DNA of 64,000 nucleotides. Source: Vreelandella profundi (lineage in GTDB: Bacteria; Pseudomonadota; Gammaproteobacteria; Pseudomonadales; Halomonadaceae). Positions 54,503-62,764 of the stretch are shown here, piece after piece. Below the pieces are notes generated by a model that was not told where the DNA came from, searched no databases, and was given only the letters and a program-made list of their open reading frames with translations. The translations under genes and the position numbers were made by a program. Where the stretch lies: the NCBI RefSeq assembly GCF_019722725.1, contig NZ_CP077941.1, forward strand, positions 620,001-684,000, written 5' to 3'. Position 1 is the stretch's first letter; every line of letters starts with the position of its first letter.

Positions 54503-55126
54503 ATGAGCCAATATTTTCAGATTCACCCAGAAAATCCCCAGAAGCGTCTAATCGACCAGGCTATTGCGATCATTCGTAAGGGCGGCGTTGTGGCGTATCC
54601 CACCGACTCAGGCTATGCCCTGGGCTGTCATTTGGGCGAGAAAAAAGCGGTTGAGAAAATCAAATGGTTGCGCTCGCTGGACGACAAGCACAACTTTACG
54701 CTGGTGTGCTCTGATTTGTCAGAAATCGGCACTTACGCTAAAGTCGACAACGACGTTTTTCGGCTGCTGAAAGCCCATACGCCAGGGCCTTACACGTATA
54801 TTTTAGATGCCACTTCTGAGGTGCCTCGTCTGCTGCTGCATCCTAAGCGGCGCTCTATTGGCGTGCGCGTGCCGGATCACCGCATCACCCATGCGCTATT
54901 AGCCGCGCTGGGTGAGCCGTTGATGAGCGTAACGCTAATTCCGGTGGGCGAGACCTTGCCCATGAACGACCCGGAAGAAATTCGCGAGCGCTTTGGCGCC
55001 CATTTGGACGCCATTATTGACGGTGGGGCCTGCCATTTAGACCCAACAAGCGTTATTGACCTGCGCGAGCTGCCGCCCAAAATCGTTCGTGAAGGGCGAG
55101 GCGATATCTCTCCTTTCGTAGCCTAA
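54503..55126 (+). CDS. yciO: YciO, Sua5/YrdC family protein
   Basis: This 207-residue YrdC-fold protein has the KGGVVAYPTDSGYALGC strand-loop, KKAVEKIKWLRSLDDKHNFTLVC, PGPYTYILDAT, and the RSIGVRVPDH end motif; these fit YciO rather than TsaC/Sua5. Family members bind double-stranded RNA and nucleotides; YciO has been proposed to have weak or distinct threonylcarbamoyl-AMP activity. It follows the PHP gene, as in E. coli. Confidence 0.92.
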   Translation: MSQYFQIHPENPQKRLIDQAIAIIRKGGVVAYPTDSGYALGCHLGEKKAVEKIKWLRSLDDKHNFTLVCSDLSEIGTYAKVDNDVFRLLKAHTPGPYTYILDATSEVPRLLLHPKRRSIGVRVPDHRITHALLAALGEPLMSVTLIPVGETLPMNDPEEIRERFGAHLDAIIDGGACHLDPTSVIDLRELPPKIVREGRGDISPFVA

Positions 55127-55313
55127 AAGCTCTCTGCAAGGCAAATCCTCGGCTCGTAGCATTATCGAGAAGAGGTTTGTCTTTTTTCGTTGTTTGATTG
55201 TTCAATGAAAATAAAATATGATCCTAATGATTCTTTTCGATAATAAATCGTGATCCTTTAAGGCGCGGAGTCGCCTCGTCTTTTTGAGATCGCCTAGCCC
55301 AGGAGATCATTCA

Positions 55314-56090
55314 ATGAAGATGCCTTTCACCCCTCGCCTCTGCACCCTTGCTGCCCTAGCCAGCCTTACTGCTCTACCGCTGACGAGCCACGCGGATAGC
55401 AATGATGCAGGAATGTGTGCCCAGGAAGCTTATGCGATGGGCCTGCGCTATCAACAGCAGTCTGCTGAGGCTGCTGCCCTCCAGCGTCAGGGTTTTGCTC
55501 TCGCCACCTATCGGCTTGAGGATCAAATTGAAGCACATGGTAGCAGCGACGGCCTGGCTATCATTACCGACCTGGACGAAACGGTGCTGGACAATAGCGC
55601 GCTGCTGGTTCGCGACATGCAGGCGTGCCACGACTACACCGCCTGGGATACTTGGGAGCATTGGGAGCGTGAAGGTGAGCCGCGTTTAATGCCGGGCGCC
55701 AAAGCGTTCCTGGATTACGCAGATGAGCAGGGCGTGGCTATTTTTTACGTTTCTGATCGCTATCAGGAGAATGAAGCCGACACGATCGCCACGTTAAATG
55801 CGTTAGCGCTGCCCCAGGTCTCTGAGCAGAGCGTGATGCTGCTGGGGCCCGCTAAAGAAGAGCGGCGCGCAGAGGTGGTTGAAAGCCATACGCTGGTCAT
55901 GCAGTTAGGCGATTCACTGCACGATTTTGCGGCTGATTTTGCAGGTGCCGACCTTGCCCAGCAGCACGACCTTGTGAACGATAATGCAGAGCGTTTTGGC
56001 AAGGACTGGATTGTATTCCCCAACGCGACCTACGGTGCTTGGAGTGAGGCCGAGCTAGATGCTTGGGAAGCGCCGTTCGAAGGAGAGTGA
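55314..56090 (+). CDS. Periplasmic acid phosphatase / 5'-nucleotidase, e(P4) family
   Basis: This 258-residue HAD phosphatase of the e(P4)/class C acid phosphatase family has a signal peptide ending near SHA-DS (cleavage about residue 27). Unlike the Haemophilus e(P4) protein it has no lipobox cysteine, so it is probably soluble. The catalytic aspartates D86 and D88 lie in TDLDETVLDNS; FYVSDRYQENE, KEERR and LGDSLHDF supply the remaining HAD motifs. It should dephosphorylate nucleotides such as NMN or other organic phosphates in the periplasm. The start at 55314 has AGGAG. The 55127-55313 gap is AT-rich and probably holds its promoter. Confidence 0.88.
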   Translation: MKMPFTPRLCTLAALASLTALPLTSHADSNDAGMCAQEAYAMGLRYQQQSAEAAALQRQGFALATYRLEDQIEAHGSSDGLAIITDLDETVLDNSALLVRDMQACHDYTAWDTWEHWEREGEPRLMPGAKAFLDYADEQGVAIFYVSDRYQENEADTIATLNALALPQVSEQSVMLLGPAKEERRAEVVESHTLVMQLGDSLHDFAADFAGADLAQQHDLVNDNAERFGKDWIVFPNATYGAWSEAELDAWEAPFEGE

Positions 56091-56139
56091 TCCCGAGACC
56101 ACCCCCTTGATCTCTTGCTAATCCAGTAAAAGAGCACTG

Positions 56140-56174
56140 CGCGCCCCAGGTTTCGTTGCCCTGGGGCGCGTTTT
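56140..56174 (+). terminator. Rho-independent terminator after the acid phosphatase gene
   Basis: CGCGCCCCAGG pairs perfectly with CCTGGGGCGCG and is followed by TTTT at 56171-56174. It lies between convergent genes. Confidence 0.88.
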
Positions 56175-56184
56175 AGTCTTTGTC

Positions 56185-57084
56185 TTACTTTTCTTCATCT
56201 TGCTTTTGTTCGTCTTGCTTTTGTTCATCTTTCTTGCGCGGGTCTTCACTGTCCTCGTCTAGCCAGGTGCCACAGCGCATGCAGTAGTGGGCGAGTTGGT
56301 CATGCTGCTCATGTCCGCAGCCGGGGCAGGCTTCTTCCGAGTGGCGATCTTCACGTATTGAGCGAATCACCTGAGCCGAGAAAATCCCAGTGGGCACGGC
56401 AATGATCGAGTAGCCGAGTAACATCAGCACCATGGTAATCGCTTTGCCTAGTGGCGTGATCGGGACGATATCGCCATAGCCTACGGTCGTCATGCTAACG
56501 ATAGCCCAATACATCGACATGGGAATGCTGGTAAAGCCTGCCTCCGGCGATTCGATGGTGTACATCAAGGCCGCAAATAGCGTCACCACCATCAAAATAG
56601 AGAAGAAGAACAGCAGTATCTGGCGCATGCTGCGCTTCAGGGCGTCTATTAACAGGCTGGCTTCACCGACAAACTCCATCAGGCGCAAAATACGAAAAAT
56701 CCGCAGTACCCGCAGCAGGCGCACAATCACCAGCGCGTGGGCGCCGGGCACCAAAAGAACGAGCCACGTGGGTAAAATCGCAATGAGGTCGACGATGCCA
56801 TAAAAGCTTTTGAGATAGAGAAGCGGGCGTTCCAGGCAGTAGATGCGAATGAGCAGCTCAATGCTGAACAGCAGCGTCAGCACCCATTCGGTGTAAAAAA
56901 AGATGTTCCCGTAGCGCTCGGCATAAATCTCAATACTGCCCAGCAGAATCACCGCGACGCTCACCAAAATAGCCACAATCAAGGCGATATCAAATGCTTT
57001 CGCGCCCGGCGTATCGGACTCAAATATGATGTGGAACAGACGGCTGCGCAGGCCTTCCGTGCCTGGAGTTAGGTGAAAATTCAT
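56185..57084 (-). CDS. Voltage-gated potassium channel with C-terminal zinc-ribbon
   Basis: This 299-residue six-helix channel has S1 at about 32-50, S2 at 62-82, S3 at 94-113 and an S4 voltage sensor with arginines at every third position (R122, R125, R128, R131, R134). The pore loop carries the selectivity filter TVGYGD (T200-D205), followed by S6. The cytoplasmic tail has a four-cysteine zinc-ribbon-like motif (C253, C256, C268, C271), then an acidic and Lys-rich end with the repeated pentad EQKQD. It is a Kv-type channel. Potassium handling is central in a halophile, but the direction and trigger are unknown. Confidence 0.92.
   Translation of the reverse strand: MNFHLTPGTEGLRSRLFHIIFESDTPGAKAFDIALIVAILVSVAVILLGSIEIYAERYGNIFFYTEWVLTLLFSIELLIRIYCLERPLLYLKSFYGIVDLIAILPTWLVLLVPGAHALVIVRLLRVLRIFRILRLMEFVGEASLLIDALKRSMRQILLFFFSILMVVTLFAALMYTIESPEAGFTSIPMSMYWAIVSMTTVGYGDIVPITPLGKAITMVLMLLGYSIIAVPTGIFSAQVIRSIREDRHSEEACPGCGHEQHDQLAHYCMRCGTWLDEDSEDPRKKDEQKQDEQKQDEEK
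56195..56239. repeat. 15-bp in-frame tandem repeat at the 3' end of the potassium-channel gene
   Basis: TCATCTTGCTTTTGT (56195), TCGTCTTGCTTTTGT (56210) and a third decayed unit starting TCATCTTTCTT (56225) follow each other. The unit is five codons long and produces the repeated EQKQD pentads at the protein's C-terminus, so copy-number change would not shift frame. Confidence 0.85.
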
Positions 57085-57117
57085 TGCATCATCCTGAAGT
57101 GGGCCCTCAAATCAGCG

Positions 57118-58032
57118 CTAGCGTAGCGCGGTTTGGTACGCCAAGCGATAGGCGAGTGCTAACGCAGCGCTGCCGTAAGCGGCCTGTGGCTGGCCTTGGG
57201 CATCGAGAGCGAGAGGCAGTGTCTGTGCGTAAGTGCGCTCAAGGGTATCTAGCTCAGGATGTTCCGCCAGTGCTTGAATCGCCTGGTGGGCTTCTGCTAG
57301 AAAGCTTGCTTGCTGGCTGTCGTGGTAGGCATCTAGCGCTAGCGTGGCGCGGTGTAGCCATTGAATGGGGGTTTGCGCGTCGGGTAAAGGCCAGTGCTGG
57401 GCGCTCAGCATATTGCCGCGCGCTGCTTTGCTGCTGTCTGATGGGCGCAGGGGAACCTGCTCGGCAAGCTGAAGTGCCAGTGTCCAAAGCGTTTCTGGGT
57501 CGCCCTTTTTTAACTCAAGCTCTATTTCACAGATAGGCGTGCGGTAGCCGCCGCTAATAATTTCGCCTTCATCTAATACCAGCTCAATATGGCTGCTAGT
57601 ATCTGTTAAAGCGGTGCTCGAAAGGCCGCTAGTTAACTGCCAGCTGCGCCGCGTGAAGTCAGTGCGTAGCTGTGGCACTAGTGCGGGTAGCGCCTGCGCA
57701 AGCTCGCCTTGAAACGGTGGCAGCTTGGCAAGCGCCGAGAGGTCTAATTGCGGGCCCGAAACTTGCCATTCCCACTCTTGACGCTGAGAAAGCCCGCCAC
57801 TACCTTGGCCTGCTGTTTTGACAGTGTGCAGCAAGATGCCATCGATTTCGCGCAGGCGAACGGCAATACGTGCCTTGGCTAAATCGCCTGACGGGGTATC
57901 AAAATAGGTGTTGGTCAACGTGTGTTGAGAGACGGGAAGTGAGGCCAGAAGCGGGTGTTGGTTTAACGCAGCCGGCCCAGTGGGGGGCAGCGCCAGCTTA
58001 ATCTCTACTTCTAGAGGAGTTGGGGTTTTCAT
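57118..58032 (-). CDS. CYTH-domain protein (inorganic triphosphatase YgiF-like)
   Basis: This 304-residue protein has an N-terminal CYTH/triphosphate tunnel domain with the signature E-x-E-x-K in LEVEIKLAL, then YFDTPSGDLAKARIAVRLRE, HIELVLDEGEI and ICEIELELKKGD, and a C-terminal helical region resembling a reduced CHAD domain. E. coli YgiF hydrolyses inorganic triphosphate. It is divergent from a DUF47-pit pair, which suggests a phosphate or polyphosphate role (inference). ATG 58032 is used; a GTG at 58044 is in frame. Confidence 0.88.
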   Translation of the reverse strand: MKTPTPLEVEIKLALPPTGPAALNQHPLLASLPVSQHTLTNTYFDTPSGDLAKARIAVRLREIDGILLHTVKTAGQGSGGLSQRQEWEWQVSGPQLDLSALAKLPPFQGELAQALPALVPQLRTDFTRRSWQLTSGLSSTALTDTSSHIELVLDEGEIISGGYRTPICEIELELKKGDPETLWTLALQLAEQVPLRPSDSSKAARGNMLSAQHWPLPDAQTPIQWLHRATLALDAYHDSQQASFLAEAHQAIQALAEHPELDTLERTYAQTLPLALDAQGQPQAAYGSAALALAYRLAYQTALR

Positions 58033-58169
58033 GGCAATCGCCACCTCGTTATCGTGACATATAGATGAATATTTGATTACATTTATGAACTTTTCATGAC
58101 GGCGGCGAGCGCACTCTTTATACTGGCGCCGCCATTTCCAGGCTTTCCGAAAACAGGCTAAAAGGCATT

Positions 58170-58850
58170 ATGGTTACCTCCAATCCTTTTTCTTCGATGT
58201 TTGGCCGCTCGCCATTCCAGCCGTTATTGGCCCATATCGTCAAGGCGAATGAATGTGCCGACCAGCTATTGCCGTTTTTCGAGGCAACCCTGGCTGACGA
58301 CTGGGTCAAAGCGGCTGAGCTGCGCGAAAACGTCACTCGCTTAGAGCATGACGCTGATACGCTGAAAACTGAGTTGCGATTGAACCTGCCCAACACTATG
58401 TTTTTACCGGTGTCGCGGTCTGATCTGCTCGATCTCATTAGCGTACAGGACAAAATCGCCAATAAGGTGCGCGACATTACCGGCATTATGATGGGCCGTA
58501 AAATGCGCGTGCCGGATGAGCTGGCTGAGCCGATGCGCGATTATATCTGCACAAGCGTTGCCTGTGTTGCGCAAGCTCGCCAAGCGTTGGAAGAGCTCAA
58601 AGATCTGCTTGAATCAGGCTTTGGACGTAACGTCGCTGATGTCATGCATCGAATGATCCGTGAACTGCATATTCTCGAACACCAGGCCGATGACCAGCAG
58701 GTGACTATTCGTCGCCAGCTTTTCGCGCTTGAAAGTCAGCTGCCACCCGTCGATGTGATTTTTCTTTATAAAATCATTGAATGGGTGGGTGAATTATCTG
58801 ACCGCGCCGAGCGCGTGGGTAGCCGCTTACAGATTCTGACAGCCCGCTAA
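58170..58850 (+). CDS. DUF47/PhoU-like protein, Pit accessory
   Basis: This 226-residue, all-helical member of the TIGR00153/DUF47 family is distantly related to PhoU. MFGRSPFQPLLAHI, LEHDADTLKTELR, FLPVSRSDLLDLISVQDKIAN and HILEHQADDQQVTIRR are characteristic, with E-x-x-x-D metal-binding-like motifs. Genes of this family nearly always precede pit and are thought to regulate the transporter. 10 bp separate it from pit, so they form an operon. Confidence 0.93.
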   Translation: MVTSNPFSSMFGRSPFQPLLAHIVKANECADQLLPFFEATLADDWVKAAELRENVTRLEHDADTLKTELRLNLPNTMFLPVSRSDLLDLISVQDKIANKVRDITGIMMGRKMRVPDELAEPMRDYICTSVACVAQARQALEELKDLLESGFGRNVADVMHRMIRELHILEHQADDQQVTIRRQLFALESQLPPVDVIFLYKIIEWVGELSDRAERVGSRLQILTAR

Positions 58851-58860
58851 GGGGACTTGT

Positions 58861-60126
58861 ATGCTGATTATTGCCCAGCACGGTGAAATCTTCATTATCC
58901 TGGCCTGCTTGTTCGGCTTCTTTATGGCTTGGGGCGTTGGCGCAAACGATGTAGCCAATGCCATGGGGACCTCGGTGGGATCGAAAGCGATCACCATCAA
59001 GCAAGCCATCCTTATTGCCGTTGTCTTTGAATTTCTGGGCGCATGGCTGGCCGGCGGTGAGGTCACCGCTACCATTCGTGGAGGGATACTCGACCCGGTA
59101 TTATTAGAAGCTAATCCTGAACTATTAGTTTACGGCATGTTGTCTGCACTGTTAGCTGCCGCCATTTGGTTGTTGATTGCTTCAGCACGCGGCTGGCCGG
59201 TGTCTACCACGCATTCTATTGTGGGCGCTATCGTCGGTTTTGGCGCGGTGGGCCTGGGGGTTGATGCGGTGGCGTGGGGCAAGGTAGGTCAAATTGCCTC
59301 TAGCTGGCTCATTTCGCCGCTGCTCGCGGGTACCATCGCCTATGTCCTCTTTAAGTCTGTTCAGCATCTGATTTTTGAAAGCAGCGACCCGCTTGCAGCG
59401 GCTAAGCGCTACGTACCCGGTTACGTTTTCCTGGTAGGCTTTATTGTCTCGATGGTCACGCTGACCAAAGGCTTGTCGCACGTAGGTTTGAACCTCAGCT
59501 TTGGGCAAAGCTTGTTGCTTTCGATTGTGCTCGGCATCGCCATTATGGGCCTGGGCATCGTTATGCAGCGACGCATTAAGTTCGAGCAAAATGCGAACGA
59601 CCACTTTGGCTACGCTAACGTTGAGCGCGTGTTTGGCGTTCTGATGATCTTCACCGCTTGTGCAATGGCGTTTGCGCACGGCTCGAATGACGTAGCCAAC
59701 GCAGTGGGCCCTCTAGCCGCGGTCATTAGCGTTGTACGTAGCGACGGCGTGATCGACAGCGCCGCGCTAGTGCCCTGGTGGGTGCTTATGCTGGGCGGTG
59801 CGGGGATCGTGGTAGGCCTTGTGACCTACGGGCACAGAGTGATTGCGACAGTGGGTACCGGCATTACTGAACTCACTCCAAGCCGAGGTTTCGCCGCCAC
59901 CCTGGCCGCTGCAAGCACCGTCGTGCTGGCCTCGGGTACCGGCTTGCCTATCTCAACGACGCATACCCTGGTTGGCGCTGTGCTGGGGGTTGGTTTAGCG
60001 CGCGGCATGGCGGCTCTTAACCTGCGCGTGATCGGTACCATTGCTATTTCGTGGCTAATTACGCTGCCCGCGGGCGCAGGCCTGGCTATTTTGTTCTTCT
60101 TTATGTTCAAAGGCATGTTTGGCTAA
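58861..60126 (+). CDS. pit: Low-affinity inorganic phosphate transporter Pit
   Basis: This 421-residue transporter of the PiT family has about 10-12 helices and two copies of the signature GANDVANAMG (near residue 28) and GSNDVANAVGPLAA (near residue 280). VSTTHSIVGAIVGFG and ISTTHTLVGAVLGVG mark the two inverted halves. It brings in phosphate as a metal complex in symport with protons or sodium. Its last codon and stop form the first unit of a 14-bp tandem array. Confidence 0.95.
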   Translation: MLIIAQHGEIFIILACLFGFFMAWGVGANDVANAMGTSVGSKAITIKQAILIAVVFEFLGAWLAGGEVTATIRGGILDPVLLEANPELLVYGMLSALLAAAIWLLIASARGWPVSTTHSIVGAIVGFGAVGLGVDAVAWGKVGQIASSWLISPLLAGTIAYVLFKSVQHLIFESSDPLAAAKRYVPGYVFLVGFIVSMVTLTKGLSHVGLNLSFGQSLLLSIVLGIAIMGLGIVMQRRIKFEQNANDHFGYANVERVFGVLMIFTACAMAFAHGSNDVANAVGPLAAVISVVRSDGVIDSAALVPWWVLMLGGAGIVVGLVTYGHRVIATVGTGITELTPSRGFAATLAAASTVVLASGTGLPISTTHTLVGAVLGVGLARGMAALNLRVIGTIAISWLITLPAGAGLAILFFFMFKGMFG

Positions 60127-60204
60127 GCCAGTGCTACCAAATCGGTTCGGCTAAACCAGTTCTGGTAAATCAGTTCGACTAAACCAGTTCGGCTAAACAA
60201 GCCA
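60121..60204 (+). repeat. Six-copy 14-bp tandem array starting at the pit stop codon
   Basis: Units are GGCTAAGCCAGTGC (60121), TACCAAATCGGTTC (60135), GGCTAAACCAGTTC (60149), TGGTAAATCAGTTC (60163), GACTAAACCAGTTC (60177) and GGCTAAACAAGCCA (60191). The first unit contains the final pit codon GGC and its TAA stop, and most other units keep a TAA at the same position. Confidence 0.88.
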
Positions 60205-60221
60205 AGCAGGCATAAAAATAA

Positions 60222-60290
60222 CGGCGGCACTCTTCATTGCGATCTGCATGAGAATCAGCAGATATGCAATTGAAGGTGCCGCTGTTTTTT
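60222..60290 (+). terminator. Long Rho-independent terminator after pit
   Basis: CGGCGGCAC-TCTTCATTGC-GATCTGC pairs with GCAGAT-TGCAATTGAAG-GTGCCGCTG over about 25 positions around a 10-nt loop and ends in six T residues (60285-60290). Confidence 0.9.
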
Positions 60291-60362
60291 ATGCTCTGTT
60301 AAAGTAGCCAAGTTGAACGTGATAACAGCCTGTTTCTTTCACCTGCTGCCGGAGAGCGGCCC

Positions 60363-61676
60363 TTGGATACGCGCTTCCCCTTTGTCGATTGGTTTCGTAA
60401 CGCTTCCCCCTACATTAATGCGCATCGGGGGCGAACCTTTGTCATCTTAATTGAAGGCGAAGCGATGGCCTCTGGCCGCGGGGAGCAGCTGATTCAAGAT
60501 TTAGCGCTGCTGCATACGCTGGGCGTGCGTTTGGTGGTGGTGTTTGGCACTCGCCCACAGGTGCAGGAAGCCTTAACGATGGCGGGCGTTGAGCCCACGC
60601 GTATTGATGGCCGCTGGGTCGCCGACCGCGCCGTGATGGTGCACGTGGAGCAAGTCGCTGCGCACCAACGGCTGTGGCTAGAGGCCCGGCTTTCCCTTGG
60701 ACTGCCCAGCACGCCGCTACACGGCGTAGAGCTCAGCGTGATCTCGGGCAATCTCGTCACCGCTAAGCCGCTCGGCGTAAGAGAAGGCGTGGACTTTGAC
60801 CACGGCGGGGAAGTGCGCCGCGTGCGGGCCAGCGCCATTGAAGGCCTGCTGGAGAAGGGCTCGTTAGTGCTGCTGCCGCCGCTAGGCTTTTCAAGTACGG
60901 GCGAGGTGTTTGACCTGGAGGCCGCCGAAGTTGCCCAGCACGCCGCCGTGGCGCTAAAAGCCGATAAACTGATTTTGCTCGGTGAGTCCGAAGGCTTAGA
61001 CGATGAGGATGGTGCACTGCTGCGCCAGCTTTCTCCGGCAGAAGCAGAGCCGCGCATAAGCGCCGCGCTGCCAGGCAGCGAGTTAGCCCGTCATTTACAG
61101 GCCGCCTGCACCGCCGCAAGGCAGGGCGTGGCGCGCACGCATCTACTTTCCTGGCGCAACCATGACGCTTTGCTGGGCGAGCTGTTCACCCGCGACGGCG
61201 TGGGCACCATGATTACTCAGCATCGTTATGAGCAGCTGCGCCCGGCCACGCTCAACGACGTGGCGGGCTTGCTGGAGCTTTTAGAGCCATTAGAGCGCCG
61301 CGGTATGCTGGTTGCGCGCTCAAGAGAGCGCCTGGAGCACGACATCGATGATTACATGGTCATTGAGCGGGATGGCATGGTGATTGGCTGCGCCGCGCTA
61401 CATGTGTTCCCGGATACGCGCATTGCCGAGCTGGCCTGTGTCGCGGTACACGACAGCTACCGCGGTGGCGAGCGTGGCGAGCGTTTAGTGGAAGCCATAG
61501 AGCGCCGTGCCCGCCAGCGCGGCCTTAGCGAGGTGTTCGTGCTCACTACTCATACCGCGCACTGGTTTGTTGAACGTGGATTCCATGCCGCAAGCCTAGA
61601 TGATTTGCCACCGCTTAAACGTGAGGCCTATAACCACGCGCGTAAATCGAAGGTGTTGATGAAAACGCTGGCTTAG
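60363..61676 (+). CDS. argA: N-acetylglutamate synthase ArgA
   Basis: This 437-residue enzyme acetylates glutamate with acetyl-CoA, the first step of arginine biosynthesis. The N-terminal amino-acid-kinase-like domain (about 1-280) is regulatory and binds arginine, with FVILIEGEAMASG and LVVVFGTRPQVQEAL. The C-terminal GNAT domain (about 290-437) holds AELACVAVHDSYRGGERGERLVEAIE and the THTAHWFVERGF motif. The start is a TTG at 60363. The stop overlaps the convergent yeiH stop by 3 bp. Confidence 0.95.
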   Translation: MDTRFPFVDWFRNASPYINAHRGRTFVILIEGEAMASGRGEQLIQDLALLHTLGVRLVVVFGTRPQVQEALTMAGVEPTRIDGRWVADRAVMVHVEQVAAHQRLWLEARLSLGLPSTPLHGVELSVISGNLVTAKPLGVREGVDFDHGGEVRRVRASAIEGLLEKGSLVLLPPLGFSSTGEVFDLEAAEVAQHAAVALKADKLILLGESEGLDDEDGALLRQLSPAEAEPRISAALPGSELARHLQAACTAARQGVARTHLLSWRNHDALLGELFTRDGVGTMITQHRYEQLRPATLNDVAGLLELLEPLERRGMLVARSRERLEHDIDDYMVIERDGMVIGCAALHVFPDTRIAELACVAVHDSYRGGERGERLVEAIERRARQRGLSEVFVLTTHTAHWFVERGFHAASLDDLPPLKREAYNHARKSKVLMKTLA

Positions 61677-62665
61677 CCCACGAGTAGCTGGCTGAGCAAG
61701 CCGCCGCCCACCACTAACAGCACAAATAGAATCAGTCCTAGAATAAAGGGACGAACACCTAATTCCATGAGCTTCGCTATTCGTGTGCCGAAACCCAAGG
61801 CGGCCATGGCCATCGCTAGCGCCACTTGCCCTGCGAATATCAGCGTCTGACTCAGGACGCTGGGTAGCGTCATGAAACTATTAATACCCACCACCGCCAT
61901 AAAGCCAAAAGCAAACCAGGGAACAACCAGTTTTCCGGTTTTAATGCTCGCGTCAGAGGCATGCTGCTTACTCCACCATTGCCCGATAATCAGCAGAAAA
62001 GGAATCAGTAGCATCACTCTAACGAGTTTGACGATAACGGCATTGGTGAGCGCATCTTGACCCACTGCATCGGCGGCGGCGACCACTTGAGCCACCTCAT
62101 GAACGGTTGCGCCAATATAAACGCCATACAATCCTTCACTCATCCCTGTCAGTGGATACAGCAAGGGATAGATAACCATGGCTAGCGAACCAAACAGCAC
62201 TACCGTTGCGACTGCGATCGACGCGGCGGCGGGCTTAGAGCGGATGGTGGTTTCAGTGGCAAGAACGGCGGCAGCACCACAAATAGCGCTGCCGGCACAG
62301 GTCAGTAGCGTCGTTTCGCGATCCATGCCCAGTAGCCGAGTGCCGATTTGATAGCCGACGACCAAGACAGTGCAGACCACAACTATATCCAGCAGCAACG
62401 CCCACGGCCCTAGTGCGAAAACTTGTTGTACCGTCAATGAAAAGCCGAAAAGTACGACCCCGCCCCGAAGCAGCCAGCGGGTGGCAAAGTCCAGCCCCGG
62501 TTGAGTGCGCGTAAAATGACGTGCAAAGGGCAGGTTGCCTGCTATCAGCCCCAGGAGTAATGCGATCACTAATGGGCTGATGCCGCTGGAGGCTAACCAG
62601 GGCAGATACGTCAGAGCAAAACCTGTAAACGTTAATGCACCACAGAGAAGTAGGCCTTGCCACAT
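61673..62665 (-). CDS. yeiH: YeiH family membrane protein (putative sulfate exporter)
   Basis: This 330-residue protein has about ten membrane helices and belongs to the YeiH/UPF0324 family. Motifs are LGLIAGNL, GGVVLFGFSLTVQQV, CAGSAICGAAAVLATE and GATVHEVAQVVAAADAVG. The transported substrate is not firmly established; sulfate or a related anion is the usual label. It is divergent from a YeiE-like LysR gene, the same pair as in E. coli. Confidence 0.9.
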   Translation of the reverse strand: MWQGLLLCGALTFTGFALTYLPWLASSGISPLVIALLLGLIAGNLPFARHFTRTQPGLDFATRWLLRGGVVLFGFSLTVQQVFALGPWALLLDIVVVCTVLVVGYQIGTRLLGMDRETTLLTCAGSAICGAAAVLATETTIRSKPAAASIAVATVVLFGSLAMVIYPLLYPLTGMSEGLYGVYIGATVHEVAQVVAAADAVGQDALTNAVIVKLVRVMLLIPFLLIIGQWWSKQHASDASIKTGKLVVPWFAFGFMAVVGINSFMTLPSVLSQTLIFAGQVALAMAMAALGFGTRIAKLMELGVRPFILGLILFVLLVVGGGLLSQLLVG

Positions 62666-62667
62666 GA

Positions 62668-62727
62668 GTTAATGCCTTTGATATGAATTTACGGTTAGTC
62701 TATTAAGAAATAAGTTTATGCATTAAC
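62668..62727. promoter_or_regulatory. Inverted repeat between yeiH and the LysR gene, possible operator
   Basis: GTTAATGC (62668-62675) and GCATTAAC (62720-62727) are exact reverse complements 44 bp apart in the divergent, AT-rich promoter region. The second copy overlaps TTTATGCATTAA, itself nearly palindromic. LysR-type regulators often bind such spaced half sites. The left copy lies at the very start of the yeiH leader. Confidence 0.4.
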
Positions 62728-62764
62728 ATTTAATAATAATATAGCTATTCGGTAGAGCCGATGT

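Noticed and set aside
55200..55260. Fur-box-like AT-rich stretch before the acid phosphatase gene
   Set aside because: TAATGATTCTTTTCGATAAT resembles but does not satisfy the 6-1-6 Fur pattern; too weak to call.
57084..57536. 150-codon frame on the plus strand overlapping the CYTH gene
   Set aside because: Lies antisense to a well-supported CYTH-domain gene and its translation lacks any domain pattern.
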